NCBI RefSeq assembly: GCF_024199925.1
Contig: NZ_JANADR010000001.1
Location: 4,650,001-4,714,000 of the forward strand
Direction: 5' to 3'
DNA: 64,000 nt
Origin: Bradyrhizobium sp. CCGUVB1N3
GTDB lineage: Bacteria > Pseudomonadota > Alphaproteobacteria > Rhizobiales > Xanthobacteraceae
The translations under genes were made by a program, and so were the position numbers. The stretch's first letter is position 1. Each line of letters begins with the position of its first letter. Below, piece after piece: positions 55,802 through 64,000 of this stretch. Under the pieces are notes generated by a model. That model worked only from the letters and a program-made list of their open reading frames with translations. It was not told where the DNA came from and did no database searches.

Positions 55802-57019
55802 TCAACTGCCCGCACTCGCCCCGGCAACGGCGGCTGTCTTGTCGCGATCGAGCTCCGGCTCGGGCTCCTCGTCTTCTTGCACGTCCACGAACAGGTCGGG
55901 AATCTGTTTCGCCCGGTCGAACAGCCACGCGACGACGATCATGACCGCGATGCCGGCGAAGGAGACGGCGAGTTGCTCCCACGTACCCTTGGTATATTGG
56001 GTCAGGATCCAGTGTGCGGAGAACGACAGGAACACGCCGAGACAGAAGATCGGCAGCGAGTGCTGCCCGCACAGGATGACCGGGCGCAGCCATTTGGTGT
56101 GAAGCGCCTTCCAGTGGCGCGGCACGAGCTGGGTGACCCAGACCGCCAGCGCGAGAAAATGCGTGAAGCGCAGCATGTCGAGGTCGGTCTTGTCGATCGG
56201 GTAGATCGCCTTGATCATCCACTTCGGGATCATCGCCTCGAGCGCGTGAACGTGCCAGGTCATCACGATCAGGAGCGCGAACGCGATCCAGGCGGCTGCA
56301 AGTCCCATCACGGGCTTCGACCACACCCATTTCGCGATCTGGTCGATCTGGCCGGAACCGCACCAGGCCGCGAACACGAACATCAGCTGCCAGCAGAACG
56401 GATTGAAATACCAGGTCGTGCCGGGCGGATAGGACGCGAGATTCCAGTCGAACCAGCGCGACAGCACGTAGAGCACCACGGATGCCAGCAGCGTGAGGTT
56501 CGGACGCCGCACCAGGCACCACACGATGAAGGGCGAGGCGAACACCAGCGTGATGTAGAGCGGCAGCACGTCGAGATTGACCGGCTTGTATTTCAACAGG
56601 ATCGCCTGGCCGATCAGCTCGTCCGGATGCGCCAGGAAATTGAACACGTTGAACTCGTGCTCGTACATCGGGTTGTCGAACCGTCGCGCGGTGCGTGCGA
56701 TCTGGGCGGTGAACAGCAGGAACAGCATGATATGAGCGACATACAGTTCGGCCGTGCGCCTCCACAGCCGCTTCAGCGCCGCGAGGAAGAAACCGCCCCG
56801 CACGATCGGTGCGTAGATCCAGCCGATGAGATAGCCGGAGATGAAGACGAAGAACTCGGCGGCGTCGCTGAAGCCGTAATTGCGCAAGGTCAGCCACGCC
56901 ACGACGTCGTGCGGGATGTGATCGAGGAAGATCATCCACAGGCCGATGCCGCGGAAGAGATCGAGCCGCAGGTCACGCTCGATCGGAGACAAGAGAGCTG
57001 CCGAATCCCGGTTGATCAT
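55802..57019 (-). CDS. opgC: OpgC-family protein (periplasmic glucan succinyl transferase)
   Basis: 405 residues, ten or so membrane segments. The family opening motif is complete ('ERDLRLDLFRGIGLWMIFLDHIP', Asp20 and Arg23), followed by 'LTLRNYGFSDAAEFFVFISGYLIGWIY' and 'WYFNPFCWQLMFVF'. It is expected to succinylate membrane glucans or a similar polysaccharide using a succinyl donor. The Glu/Pro/Asp-rich C-terminal tail is cytosolic. No opgG/opgH genes are nearby. The relation to the copy at 51507 is noted as a finding. Confidence 0.93.
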   Translation of the reverse strand: MINRDSAALLSPIERDLRLDLFRGIGLWMIFLDHIPHDVVAWLTLRNYGFSDAAEFFVFISGYLIGWIYAPIVRGGFFLAALKRLWRRTAELYVAHIMLFLLFTAQIARTARRFDNPMYEHEFNVFNFLAHPDELIGQAILLKYKPVNLDVLPLYITLVFASPFIVWCLVRRPNLTLLASVVLYVLSRWFDWNLASYPPGTTWYFNPFCWQLMFVFAAWCGSGQIDQIAKWVWSKPVMGLAAAWIAFALLIVMTWHVHALEAMIPKWMIKAIYPIDKTDLDMLRFTHFLALAVWVTQLVPRHWKALHTKWLRPVILCGQHSLPIFCLGVFLSFSAHWILTQYTKGTWEQLAVSFAGIAVMIVVAWLFDRAKQIPDLFVDVQEDEEPEPELDRDKTAAVAGASAGS

Positions 57020-57296
57020 GGCTCCGCCCCGTTTTCCAAGGACAGTCTTAAGAACAGTCTCGCGGCAGATAGGCCGCCCAAATCAATCAATGCTGAAATT
57101 GACGCGGCTAGGCCACCTGACCCGGTGGCTAGCGGCCAAGAATACCAGCCAAGAATGCTCGCCAAGGGTAGCGGACATCGGCGCCGTGGAAAAGAAGAAG
57201 CTTTGTCGCGCCGACGGGCGCTCGGATCGGCCGGCCGGGCTTTCCTGCGGCGTCGCAATCTGATCTTCTTCCGCCTCGTTTTTGGGGGACCACGCA

Positions 57297-57683
57297 ATGA
57301 ACGTCGCCATCATCTGTACCGCCCTGCTCGGCCTGCTGCTGTTCGGCCTGGGGTTTTATGTCTCGATCCTGCGCGGCAGGTTCAGGCGGAGCATCGGCCA
57401 TGATTTCGGCCCCACCGACCCGATTCACCGCGCGGTGCGGGCGCACGCCAACACGGCCGAATACGCGCCGTTCTTCGCGGCGATGTTTCTCTGGTTCGCA
57501 ATGCGCCCAGTGCCGGCCTGGATCATCGTGACGATCGTGGTAGCGACGATCGCGCGCTTTTCCCTTGCCGCCGGGCTGTTGTGGGGCAAGTCGCTCAACC
57601 GGCCCAACCCGGCACGCTTTGCCGGCGCATTGTTCACCTATCTCTGCGGATTGGTGCTGGCGGTCGGACTGGTGGTGATTTGA
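57297..57683 (+). CDS. MAPEG-family membrane protein, second copy
   Basis: 128 residues from ATG 57297, with TTTTTGGGGGACC before it. Four membrane segments. The signature is 'HRAVRAHANTAEYAPFF' with the MAPEG Asn, Glu and Pro. Paralogue of 16813-17211 but different in loops. The lytic transglycosylase gene begins 14 bp after its stop, so they could be co-transcribed. Confidence 0.88.
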   Translation: MNVAIICTALLGLLLFGLGFYVSILRGRFRRSIGHDFGPTDPIHRAVRAHANTAEYAPFFAAMFLWFAMRPVPAWIIVTIVVATIARFSLAAGLLWGKSLNRPNPARFAGALFTYLCGLVLAVGLVVI

Positions 57684-57697
57684 GCTCCCCTCGCCTC

Positions 57698-58930
57698 ATG
57701 GACGTTTTGCGGCGCACAGCGGTCTCTGGGACAATCGCGCTCGTCGTGCTGATGCAGGCGCTGGAGGCTCGCGCCGACCCCGCCTTCGACGCTTGGCGCG
57801 CGCAACTCTGGCTGGAGGCCAAGGCGCGCGGCGTGAAGCAGCCGGTGTTCGACCGCGCGACCGACGTCCAGCTCGACCTTGGCCTGCCGGATCTCGTCAT
57901 CCCCGGCCGCCCCGTGAAGGAGCAGGCCGAATTCGCACGACTGCCGGCGGACTACCTGCCCCGGCAACAGCTCACCGGGCTTGCGAGGACCGGCGCGCGG
58001 TATTTCCAGACCTACCGCGACCTGCTCGCGCGCATCGAGGCCGATTACGGCGTCCCCGGCAACGTCGTCATTGCGATCTGGGGCCGCGAAACCGATTACG
58101 GCGGCGAGGTGCAGCGCCATCCCGTGTTCCAGGCGCTGGTGACGCAAGCCTATCTCGGCCGCCGCAAGGACCTGTTCCGGAGCGAGCTGCTGATCGCGCT
58201 CGACCTGGTCCAGCAGGGAACCATCAGCATGGACGCGAAGGGCTCCTATACGGGGGCGATGGGCCACACCCAGTTCGAGCCCTCGGACTTCCTCAAGTTC
58301 GCGGCCGATGGCGACGGCGACGGCAAGATCGATCTCGAGCGCTCCATCCCCGACGCGCTCGCCTCGGGCGCCAAGCAGCTTCGCGACTATGGCTGGCAGC
58401 GTGGCAAGCGATGGGGGCTAGAGGTACGTCTGCCGGCAGAGGTCAGCTGCGTGGAGAGCTCGCCCGACATCAAGCGGCCGCTCTCTGCCTGGCTCAAGCT
58501 CGGCGTCACGCCGGTGGGCGATGCCGGCACTGCCACCGGCATGCTGCAGGACCAGGCGCAGCTGGTCATGCCTGCCGGCGTTTATGGTCCGGCCTTCCTC
58601 GTCTTCGCCAACTTCCAGGCGATCCGCAGCTACAACCAGTCCGACGTCTATGCGCTGTTCGTCGGCCATCTCGCCGACCTCATCGCGGGCGGCGCCCCGT
58701 TCGAAAAGCCCTGGGCCAAGCTGAAGCCGCTGCGCAACAGCGACGTCGCGACGATCCAGACGCAGCTCGCTAGAGGCGGCTATTATTCCGATGCGATCGA
58801 TGGCCGGCTCGGGACGGTCACTAGGCGAGCGATCGGACAGTACCAACAGCGCGCGGGCCTGACCGTCGATTGCTGGCCGTCGCAAGACCTGCTCGCCAGC
58901 CTGCGCGGCGCGAGACCGGCTCCCAACTAA
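57698..58930 (+). CDS. lytic murein transglycosylase (MltB/SLT_2) with peptidoglycan-binding domain
   Basis: 410 residues from ATG 57698; an open frame runs upstream. The signal peptide ends at 'EARADP'. The SLT_2 domain covers about 30-320 with the catalytic Glu in 'AIWGRETDYGG', then 'GAMGHTQFEPSDFLKFA' and 'ANFQAIRSYNQSDVYALFVGHLADL'. The C-terminal PG_binding_1 domain is 'TIQTQLARGGYYSDAIDGRLGTVTRRAIGQYQQ'. It cleaves glycan strands of peptidoglycan with anhydro ends. Its stop codon overlaps the 31-bp repeat. Confidence 0.95.
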   Translation: MDVLRRTAVSGTIALVVLMQALEARADPAFDAWRAQLWLEAKARGVKQPVFDRATDVQLDLGLPDLVIPGRPVKEQAEFARLPADYLPRQQLTGLARTGARYFQTYRDLLARIEADYGVPGNVVIAIWGRETDYGGEVQRHPVFQALVTQAYLGRRKDLFRSELLIALDLVQQGTISMDAKGSYTGAMGHTQFEPSDFLKFAADGDGDGKIDLERSIPDALASGAKQLRDYGWQRGKRWGLEVRLPAEVSCVESSPDIKRPLSAWLKLGVTPVGDAGTATGMLQDQAQLVMPAGVYGPAFLVFANFQAIRSYNQSDVYALFVGHLADLIAGGAPFEKPWAKLKPLRNSDVATIQTQLARGGYYSDAIDGRLGTVTRRAIGQYQQRAGLTVDCWPSQDLLASLRGARPAPN

Positions 58931-58959
58931 AATGTCGAAAACAACCCCATGCAAAGTAG
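58929..58959. repeat. 31-bp exact repeat, copy 2
   Basis: Identical to 26318-26348. The copy begins within the stop codon of the transglycosylase gene and is followed by 'AACGGCCGGCGGCGGG'. Confidence 0.9.
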
Positions 58960-59307
58960 AACGGCCGGCGGCGGGAGGAATTGCTGATTTTACGAAATTA
59001 ACTTGACGCGTCGGGCAAATCAGGGGTATTGTTCTATCATCGCCGGCAATTGAGTGCGTGGAAGTGTCGACTCGACGGCGACCTGAAATCTGACTCGCGC
59101 CTATGTCTTCTCAAACCGGCTGGCTTGGTTGCGGGGACCCGCAACAGCCGCCCCCACAAAGTTGAGCCGATAGCAATTACTTGAGCCTGCAAGGCCTTAG
59201 AACCTGCCGATCGCTTCGGAGATTGTTCCCTTATCGGAGATGCCCGGAAGTGCCCGCCACGCTCTTGAGCGACGCGAATGACCCTTGGCAGGCCGCCCGT
59301 AGCCTAT
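58960..59307. other. intergenic region at start of the accessory block
   Basis: No gene is seen. It starts with a stretch containing 'CTTGACGCGTCGGGCAAATC', in which TTGACG (59003) is 18 bp from TATTGT (59027), a promoter-like pair on the plus strand with no gene after it. I recall the CGTCGGGCAAA stretch as part of the longer repeat in which the 31-mer lies. The remainder is less GC-rich than the core regions. Confidence 0.5.
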
Positions 59308-60744
59308 TTACTTCCCTGCCACCCTGATCCTCCTTGTCCTTTTTGCGCGCGACAGCGCTTCATAATCCTGCTCTGTCTGTCGGGCGTAACTCGCCGCAAA
59401 CTTCGCTAACGCATCATCGAGGGCATCGCTCTTGCCGCAATAGCCCGCGATCATCGCGACGTCCCCAGACTTCGCGTGCGCGAGCGCCAACGCCCAGCCA
59501 CACAGCCGGCAATAGTCCGGGAGCGTTTCGAGGTTGTCTACCTTGACCCCACCCTTCATGTCCGCCAGCTGACGAATATAGAACTGCTTTCCTTCAACCT
59601 CGCCCCAACCCAGAAAGATATCCGGCGAACCCTGGGTCAGACGCTGACCGAATACCACCCTTTGACCGTGATGCCGGAATGGCAGCTTGAGGTCGACGTA
59701 TGGCGCCAGAACGGATGCGTTAGCCTCCTTGATCTGCAGGAAGAGGGGATCGCTCTCGCTTGCTCCCTCGAGCATGAGCATCCAGCATTCGGTGCCAACG
59801 CTGCCAACGCCCACCACTTTGCGGGCGACGTCTGTGATGTGATAGCGCGAAAGCAGGAGCTTGCGGTCGTAACCGAGCGAGCGAATGTACGAGTGCAGGA
59901 AGCGGTCAAGCGCGACTTTAACGGAGGTTCCTTTCTCGGTGTGGGTCTCGCGTACGATCAGCGGAACGTCTTCGATGAATCGATGATGCCCCTTCACGGG
60001 CTCGGTCAATTTGTCGAACGTGGTGATGTGTCCTCGTGCTTTCGCCCGATCCATGACATTTCTGGCGAGGCGGCGCGATTCAGGCGACAGGCTGCCCAGT
60101 ATGGCGCGCTCGTCGATCCGCTGATACCAGACGCTCAGGTATCCCATCTCAGCGTAGCAATCGATATGCTTTCTGTAGGAGCGAACGCATTCACGGGCGG
60201 CCTCTTCGGATTGCGCCTGGTCGCCGCCGAGAAAGTTGGCAGCGACAGTGGCGCTGGCTGCAAGTCGCTTGAGATCCCACTCCCAGGGACCAACATGGAT
60301 TTCATCGAAATCGTTGATCGAGAAAACCAGATTTCTCTCGGCCGTGGCGTAAACACCAAAATTGCTGATATGCATATCTCCACATGCTGCAACGCGAATG
60401 CCTGATACGGGTGATGTCGACAAGTCGCTTGCCATGACCGCAGCTGATCCGCGCAGGAAGGCAAACGGGTTCGCGAGCATGCGGCTGTAGCGAACCGGCA
60501 CTAGCTTCTGGACTCGCGTTGCGTTTTGTCGCTCGAGAATATCAATGGGATCAGCACGGTGACTGGACCGGTCATAGATCGCATGCGACGCGCGTGGCAC
60601 TTGCTTGCGCAAGGCCTTTCCGGCCTCCATTCGCTGGTTGAAGGAAGGCTTTCTGATCGTGAAACTTTCAAGCAGAGCGCCTTCTTTGGTCGACCCGAGC
60701 ATCCGGTAAAAACTGGGGTCTACATTGGACTGCAATCGAACCAT
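59308..60744 (-). CDS. DUF2252 protein, kinase-like fold
   Basis: 478 residues from ATG 60744, with GGAGG upstream; a TTG at 60783 would add 13 residues. DUF2252 resembles the aminoglycoside phosphotransferase/kinase fold: 'CGDMHISNFGVY' (Asp123, His125, Asn128) looks like the catalytic loop, and 'INDFDEIHVGPWEWDLKRLAAS' (Asp145, Asp147) like the metal-binding DFD. The N-terminal lobe is unlike a standard kinase. Substrate unknown. It lies in a less GC-rich block with no obvious partner, so it may have been acquired. Confidence 0.88.
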   Translation of the reverse strand: MVRLQSNVDPSFYRMLGSTKEGALLESFTIRKPSFNQRMEAGKALRKQVPRASHAIYDRSSHRADPIDILERQNATRVQKLVPVRYSRMLANPFAFLRGSAAVMASDLSTSPVSGIRVAACGDMHISNFGVYATAERNLVFSINDFDEIHVGPWEWDLKRLAASATVAANFLGGDQAQSEEAARECVRSYRKHIDCYAEMGYLSVWYQRIDERAILGSLSPESRRLARNVMDRAKARGHITTFDKLTEPVKGHHRFIEDVPLIVRETHTEKGTSVKVALDRFLHSYIRSLGYDRKLLLSRYHITDVARKVVGVGSVGTECWMLMLEGASESDPLFLQIKEANASVLAPYVDLKLPFRHHGQRVVFGQRLTQGSPDIFLGWGEVEGKQFYIRQLADMKGGVKVDNLETLPDYCRLCGWALALAHAKSGDVAMIAGYCGKSDALDDALAKFAASYARQTEQDYEALSRAKRTRRIRVAGK

Positions 60745-61079
60745 GCTCGTGCTGTCCTCCAATAGCTTGCGGATCTCTCGCAATGGCGACTTGGGTCGAT
60801 AGGGTCTCAGAACTCGGGAAGCCCAACCCGCTTCAGATCTCGCTGCCTAGACTACCAGACCAGGATTGGAGATGCCGGGACAAAAGCGGACATCGCGGGC
60901 AAGTTGCCTCTTGGCCCCTCGCGTCATTTGCTGCGTCTCCTCAATGCGAGCGCTCTCGGGACCGAAGCGGACATCGATTGGTCGCAAGCACTGCCTGGCT
61001 CAGTCGCGAATGACCAGTTGCGGACATATCGAAATCAAAAAAGACCGAAAAGGCCGAGACGAGAAGCGCTTCGGCTCAA
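60745..61079. other. intergenic region between DUF2252 and secreted six-hairpin-type gene
   Basis: No convincing gene. The 11-mer AGCGGACATCG occurs at 60885 and 60966, with a third copy at 62501, all in non-coding sequence of this block, which suggests shared repeat remnants. Confidence 0.5.
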
Positions 61080-62339
61080 CTACGGAAGTCCTTTTGTCAT
61101 CGTAAAGGGATTGAACCCACGTTCCGCGAGGGCAGCCCACGAAGCTGCGCCAAGATGTGACAATCGGAAATAGAGTCGCGGCTTGGTCGGGTCGGTGTCC
61201 AACACGAACCCAGTCGGTAACTCGCGGACAGTCGTGGCATAGAACCCACCATCGGGCGACCTCTGGGATTCGATTACAGCGATCAACGACTCTGCCCTCT
61301 CAGTCCTGCCGAGCAATTTCGTCAAGAGAGCCATTTGGCCCGTCCCTTCGGTCCACACACCGTCCCGGTCTTCACCGTAAGAAAAGCCCCCGCCGACACT
61401 CATTCGCTGTTCGGCGGTCGTCATTGCCGATGCAAATTTCCCGGCCGCTCCGTGAAGCGCTGTTAAAGGCCAGATCTGAGCATCCAGAGCCAAAATCGGA
61501 TTGTGCGTGACGCCGTCTTCAGCTGTCCCTGCGGCGAAACAGGCGCATGCCGGATCCCACATCGTATTTATGAAGTGCTCGGCAGCCGTTGCCTTATCAC
61601 GCCAGCGCGAATCGCCTGTACGGATCGCAAGAAGGCCAAACGCGGCGGCGAGGTCAGTATTATGTTCAGTCGATTTCCACGTCCGCACCTCCGGCGTCGG
61701 TTCGTGCCCAAACGTACCGCCCGTGAAACCGCCAGCACCGCGCGTATCGGCCCATTGCGCGACCCAGGCGCCAAGCCGTGCTGCACCATCGCGGAACCGA
61801 GAGCCGGTGTTCACATCATCAATCGACAGCAACGCCAACATGGCCCATGCCATGTTACCATTATCGCTGCCCACCTGATATCGATCCTCTAACCATTTGT
61901 TCTGAGTATTGTCCCACCACCCCGGAAGTTTGACGGGGCCATTCGCCACCACACCCGCGGCGTAAGCGTTCCGGAGCCGTCCATCATGCCAGATGCGGTC
62001 GTTATCGATGGCCCAGAGAATCGCCGAGCCAATCCGAAACGCTTTGTCCTGCTCACCGCAACCGACCAATGCGATGGCGGCTACCGCATTGTCATAGAGA
62101 TAGGCGGCGGCATGGAGAGGCCCCGATTCGACGGTCGGATAGCTGGGTAGGAACAACGGTCCCGATGGCGGTGCCTTATCAATTAGACCAGCGAGGTATC
62201 CGCACGCTGACGCTTTTGGTGCTACTGAAGCCTGTAGCGGAGCGGCGGCCATCATGATTGTGAAAGTCGTGACAATCGAGGTGTGAAGGCAGAGCCCGCG
62301 ATAACGGTAAAAACAGTAAGTAAATGGTTCCGGTAGCAT
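61080..62339 (-). CDS. secreted six-hairpin glycosidase-like protein
   Basis: 419 residues from ATG 62339, with GAGAGGCAGCGAA upstream. A signal peptide is likely (hydrophobic 'HTSIVTTFTIMMAAAPLQASV'). The rest is made of helical pairs with Trp/Gly/Asp-rich loops ('YLYDNAVAAIALVGCGEQDKA', 'NGNMAWAMLALLSID', 'TEHNTDLAAAFGLLAIRTGD', 'GVWTEGTGQMALLTKLLG', 'SPDGGFYATT'), the pattern of an (alpha/alpha)6 barrel. Probably a glycan-active enzyme; substrate and mechanism unknown. Upstream, 62340-62574 holds no gene. Confidence 0.75.
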   Translation of the reverse strand: MLPEPFTYCFYRYRGLCLHTSIVTTFTIMMAAAPLQASVAPKASACGYLAGLIDKAPPSGPLFLPSYPTVESGPLHAAAYLYDNAVAAIALVGCGEQDKAFRIGSAILWAIDNDRIWHDGRLRNAYAAGVVANGPVKLPGWWDNTQNKWLEDRYQVGSDNGNMAWAMLALLSIDDVNTGSRFRDGAARLGAWVAQWADTRGAGGFTGGTFGHEPTPEVRTWKSTEHNTDLAAAFGLLAIRTGDSRWRDKATAAEHFINTMWDPACACFAAGTAEDGVTHNPILALDAQIWPLTALHGAAGKFASAMTTAEQRMSVGGGFSYGEDRDGVWTEGTGQMALLTKLLGRTERAESLIAVIESQRSPDGGFYATTVRELPTGFVLDTDPTKPRLYFRLSHLGAASWAALAERGFNPFTMTKGLP

Positions 62340-62574
62340 TTCGCTGCCTCTCGTGTCTTTTCAACCAAGTCAGACTTTGGGACATCGGGAAGAAAGCAGG
62401 TCAGGATCGAGTAAACAATCGTGCCTTCATCTTCAATGGCAGTTTATGGCCCATCGCGGCAGTTGCTGCGATTGCACAAAGGCGGACGGTATCGGAGCGA
62501 AGCGGACATCGCGAACGGTTTATGAGTACGCGTCCTAGTTCGGCAGCCAAGTATTACCGTCCCAACTGCGACCG

Positions 62575-62933
62575 CTACAACCTCCTGTTGGCACCGGTCT
62601 GGTGATCATCGACGCGGGCCTGGACGATCTTGTTGCCGAAATAGTTGGCGGCAAGGCCGATGCCGAGCGCGGCGAGGCTGCCGCCAAAGCCGGGAATCAT
62701 CGACGATGCAGCCACGGCCGCGCCCTTCGCCAGGAATTGCAAGGCGGTGCCGGTGAAGAAGCTGGGCAGCGTGTCAAACACCGTCTGCAATTGCGGCCTG
62801 GCCTGGCGCGCGATATCGGCGAGCTGGAGGACCTTGGAGAGGTCGGGGTTCTTCGTCAGCACCATCCGGCGGAATCAGCGCCTTCAGCTGCTGCAGCACA
62901 TTGGCGTTTTCCGCGGTGATCAGGGTGCCGGCT
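62575..62933 (-). pseudogene. frameshifted remnant of a membrane-associated protein
   Basis: Two frames join into one protein. Frame A reads 'GTLITAENANVLQQLKALIPP' up to about 62870. Frame B, from 62865, reads 'MVLTKNPDLSKVLQLADIARQ' and runs to a stop at 62575, with 'FLAKGAAVAASSMIPGFGGSLAALGIGLAANYFG' near the end. One extra base at about 62866-62868 explains the break. The 5' part stops where the AraC gene begins, so the gene is cut as well as shifted. The hydrophobic glycine-rich end suggests a membrane-active, possibly holin-like or pore-like tail. Not identified. Confidence 0.55.
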
Positions 62934-63917
62934 TCACTCTGCCCGCCGCACCGTTCGGCGAATGTCCGACGGCGTGGCGTTGTAGACGCGCTTGAAGGTC
63001 CGGTTGAAGTAGGACAGGTCGCTGAACCCACAGTCGAAGGCGATCGTGCTGATCGTACTATCCAGAAGGCGAGCGTCGCGCAGCATCCTGTAGGCGTGCG
63101 CCAGCCGGAGCGTCAGGACGAACTCGGAAAACGTGGTGCCATCAAGTTCAAACAGCCGGTGGATGTAGCGCGGCGTCACGCGGTGACGGGCGGCTACGGC
63201 CGCAACCGATAGCTTGCGATCGACAGGTTGCGCGCGAATGTCAGCCTTGACGGCATAAAGCCTCGCGGCCGCGACACTGCGCCGGGCGATTTCCGGCCCG
63301 TCCCGGGTCGCGCCGATTGCCAGCGCGGCGAGGTCGTGAATATGCGTGACGACCGCACTGCCGAGCTCCGACGTGAAGGGCGCTTCCTCGTCGTTCAGGA
63401 TGCGGCAGTATCCGAGCAACAAGCGCAAGGCCGGGGTATCCGCGCCGATCGGCCGCGCCAGGGCCGCGCTGAAATCGGAAAGCCGGGGTTCGAGCAAACT
63501 GCGCGACAGCCGCAAATTCAGATAATCGCACGCTGCCGGGTTCGCGCCCCAAATTTCACCACGCACGCCGTTGGCCGTCAGCGTCGCCTGCCCGTCGTGG
63601 ATCTCGGTTTCCTGGTTCCCCTGCAACACGCTGCACCCACCTGTCCAGCTCACCACCAGCACGAAGTCGTCGTTGTCCGTCTGGGCAGCCAGATGACGGC
63701 AATGGATCGGCGACAGCTGGCCTGTCGAGAGGCTGAGCCCCGGCAGTGCACGGAATGACATGGTCGCGGCGAGCGGCTGCTCGTGCAGCGGACTGACGTC
63801 CAGCTTGAGCAGCGAACGGGCGATGATCTCGCAAAAGGCCTCCTGTCGGTCGCGCTCCGGGAACGCATCGGTCGAGAAGTGCGTGGTCGAGAGATCGTAG
63901 GGATCGCAGTTCTGCAT
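62934..63917 (-). CDS. AraC-family transcriptional regulator
   Basis: 327 residues. The N-terminal part (about 20-200) matches the AraC-binding-like domain 2 pattern ('GLSLSTGQLSPIHCRHL', 'DDFVLVVSWTGG'). The C-terminal double helix-turn-helix is complete: 'LSVAAVAARHRVTPRYIHRLFELDGTTFSEFVLTLRLAHAYRML' and 'ISTIAFDCGFSDLSYFNRTFKRVYNATPSDIRR'. The signal and targets are unknown; no divergent gene is visible before the window ends, 83 bp upstream of its start. Confidence 0.93.
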   Translation of the reverse strand: MQNCDPYDLSTTHFSTDAFPERDRQEAFCEIIARSLLKLDVSPLHEQPLAATMSFRALPGLSLSTGQLSPIHCRHLAAQTDNDDFVLVVSWTGGCSVLQGNQETEIHDGQATLTANGVRGEIWGANPAACDYLNLRLSRSLLEPRLSDFSAALARPIGADTPALRLLLGYCRILNDEEAPFTSELGSAVVTHIHDLAALAIGATRDGPEIARRSVAAARLYAVKADIRAQPVDRKLSVAAVAARHRVTPRYIHRLFELDGTTFSEFVLTLRLAHAYRMLRDARLLDSTISTIAFDCGFSDLSYFNRTFKRVYNATPSDIRRTVRRAE

Positions 63918-64000
63918 GTGGGTTTCGATGTTGAAAGAATACCGAGGACCGCTCGCAGCGGATGTCCGCCCCGATTATCCTGCACAGCGATCAGTCGCGG

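Noticed and set aside
59003..59032. Promoter-like TTGACG - 18 bp - TATTGT
   Set aside because: It reads to the plus strand, where no gene follows, and seems to be part of a dispersed repeat.
60783..61013. 76-codon plus-strand frame between accessory genes
   Set aside because: No ribosome site; it is built partly from the AGCGGACATCG repeat and has no recognisable protein pattern.

Overview
The window reads as a stretch of high-GC alphaproteobacterial chromosome, most likely Bradyrhizobium or a close Nitrobacteraceae relative. The grounds are the GC-rich codon use, the gene set (sym-homospermidine synthase, DUF3551 and DUF2147 secreted proteins, two OpgC-like membrane proteins, a Zur-type zinc locus, Bug-type and ABC-type solute-binding proteins), and many intergenic palindromic repeats of kinds I associate with this group. 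I saw no rRNA, tRNA, CRISPR array, insertion sequence or phage module. The species is an inference, since no ribosomal gene is present.

Layout. 1-8.6 kb: a cut-off secreted alpha/beta hydrolase, a Pro-rich secreted protein, then glutamate synthase gltB and gltD. 8.6-17.2 kb: an outer-membrane beta-barrel protein divergent from the arabinose-5-phosphate isomerase KdsD; a carboxymuconolactone decarboxylase-like gene divergent from an HxlR regulator with two palindromic operators between them; an SPFH/NfeD pair; ferrochelatase followed by an orphan solute-binding protein; and a MAPEG protein. 17.4-21.2 kb: a translationally coupled M3 peptidase - DUF1007 - NicO metal exporter operon. 21.8-26.3 kb: a polyamine region with a long, probably structured leader (speF-like), ornithine decarboxylase, a GNAT, a 56-residue membrane protein, a RidA-like protein and homospermidine synthase. 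26.5-34.8 kb: MgtC, then a zinc operon behind a perfect Zur-like palindrome (small His-rich membrane protein, ZnuC, ZnuB, ZnuA-like, COG0523 GTPase, cytoplasmic beta-propeller), a permease split into two overlapping genes, and Fe/Mn superoxide dismutase.

35-45.6 kb: GNAT, MATE efflux, DUF2147, a DUF3095 cyclase-like protein, and a compact acyl-activation cluster (acyl carrier protein, AMP-dependent ligase, SDR reductase, and a FATP-like ligase upstream), then a Bug-type binding protein and DUF3551. 45.9-58.9 kb: an RND pump with no adaptor gene beside it, HtpG, two OpgC-like proteins, a rubredoxin-knuckle/metallo-beta-lactamase protein joined to an acyl-CoA ligase, DUF2059, a second MAPEG protein and an MltB-type lytic transglycosylase. 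58.9-64 kb: a block that looks less GC-rich and less tightly packed, holding a DUF2252 kinase-fold protein, a secreted six-hairpin-type protein, a frameshifted gene remnant and an AraC regulator.

The clearest cooperating groups are GltB/GltD for ammonium assimilation, ornithine decarboxylase and homospermidine synthase for polyamines, the Zur-type zinc uptake operon, and the NicO/DUF1007/M3 operon. No single locus proves an undescribed system. The best candidates are the zinc operon with its His-rich small protein and cytosolic propeller, the split permease, the M3-peptidase/metal-exporter coupling, and the rubredoxin/metallo-beta-lactamase protein that lacks the usual metal-binding Asp.
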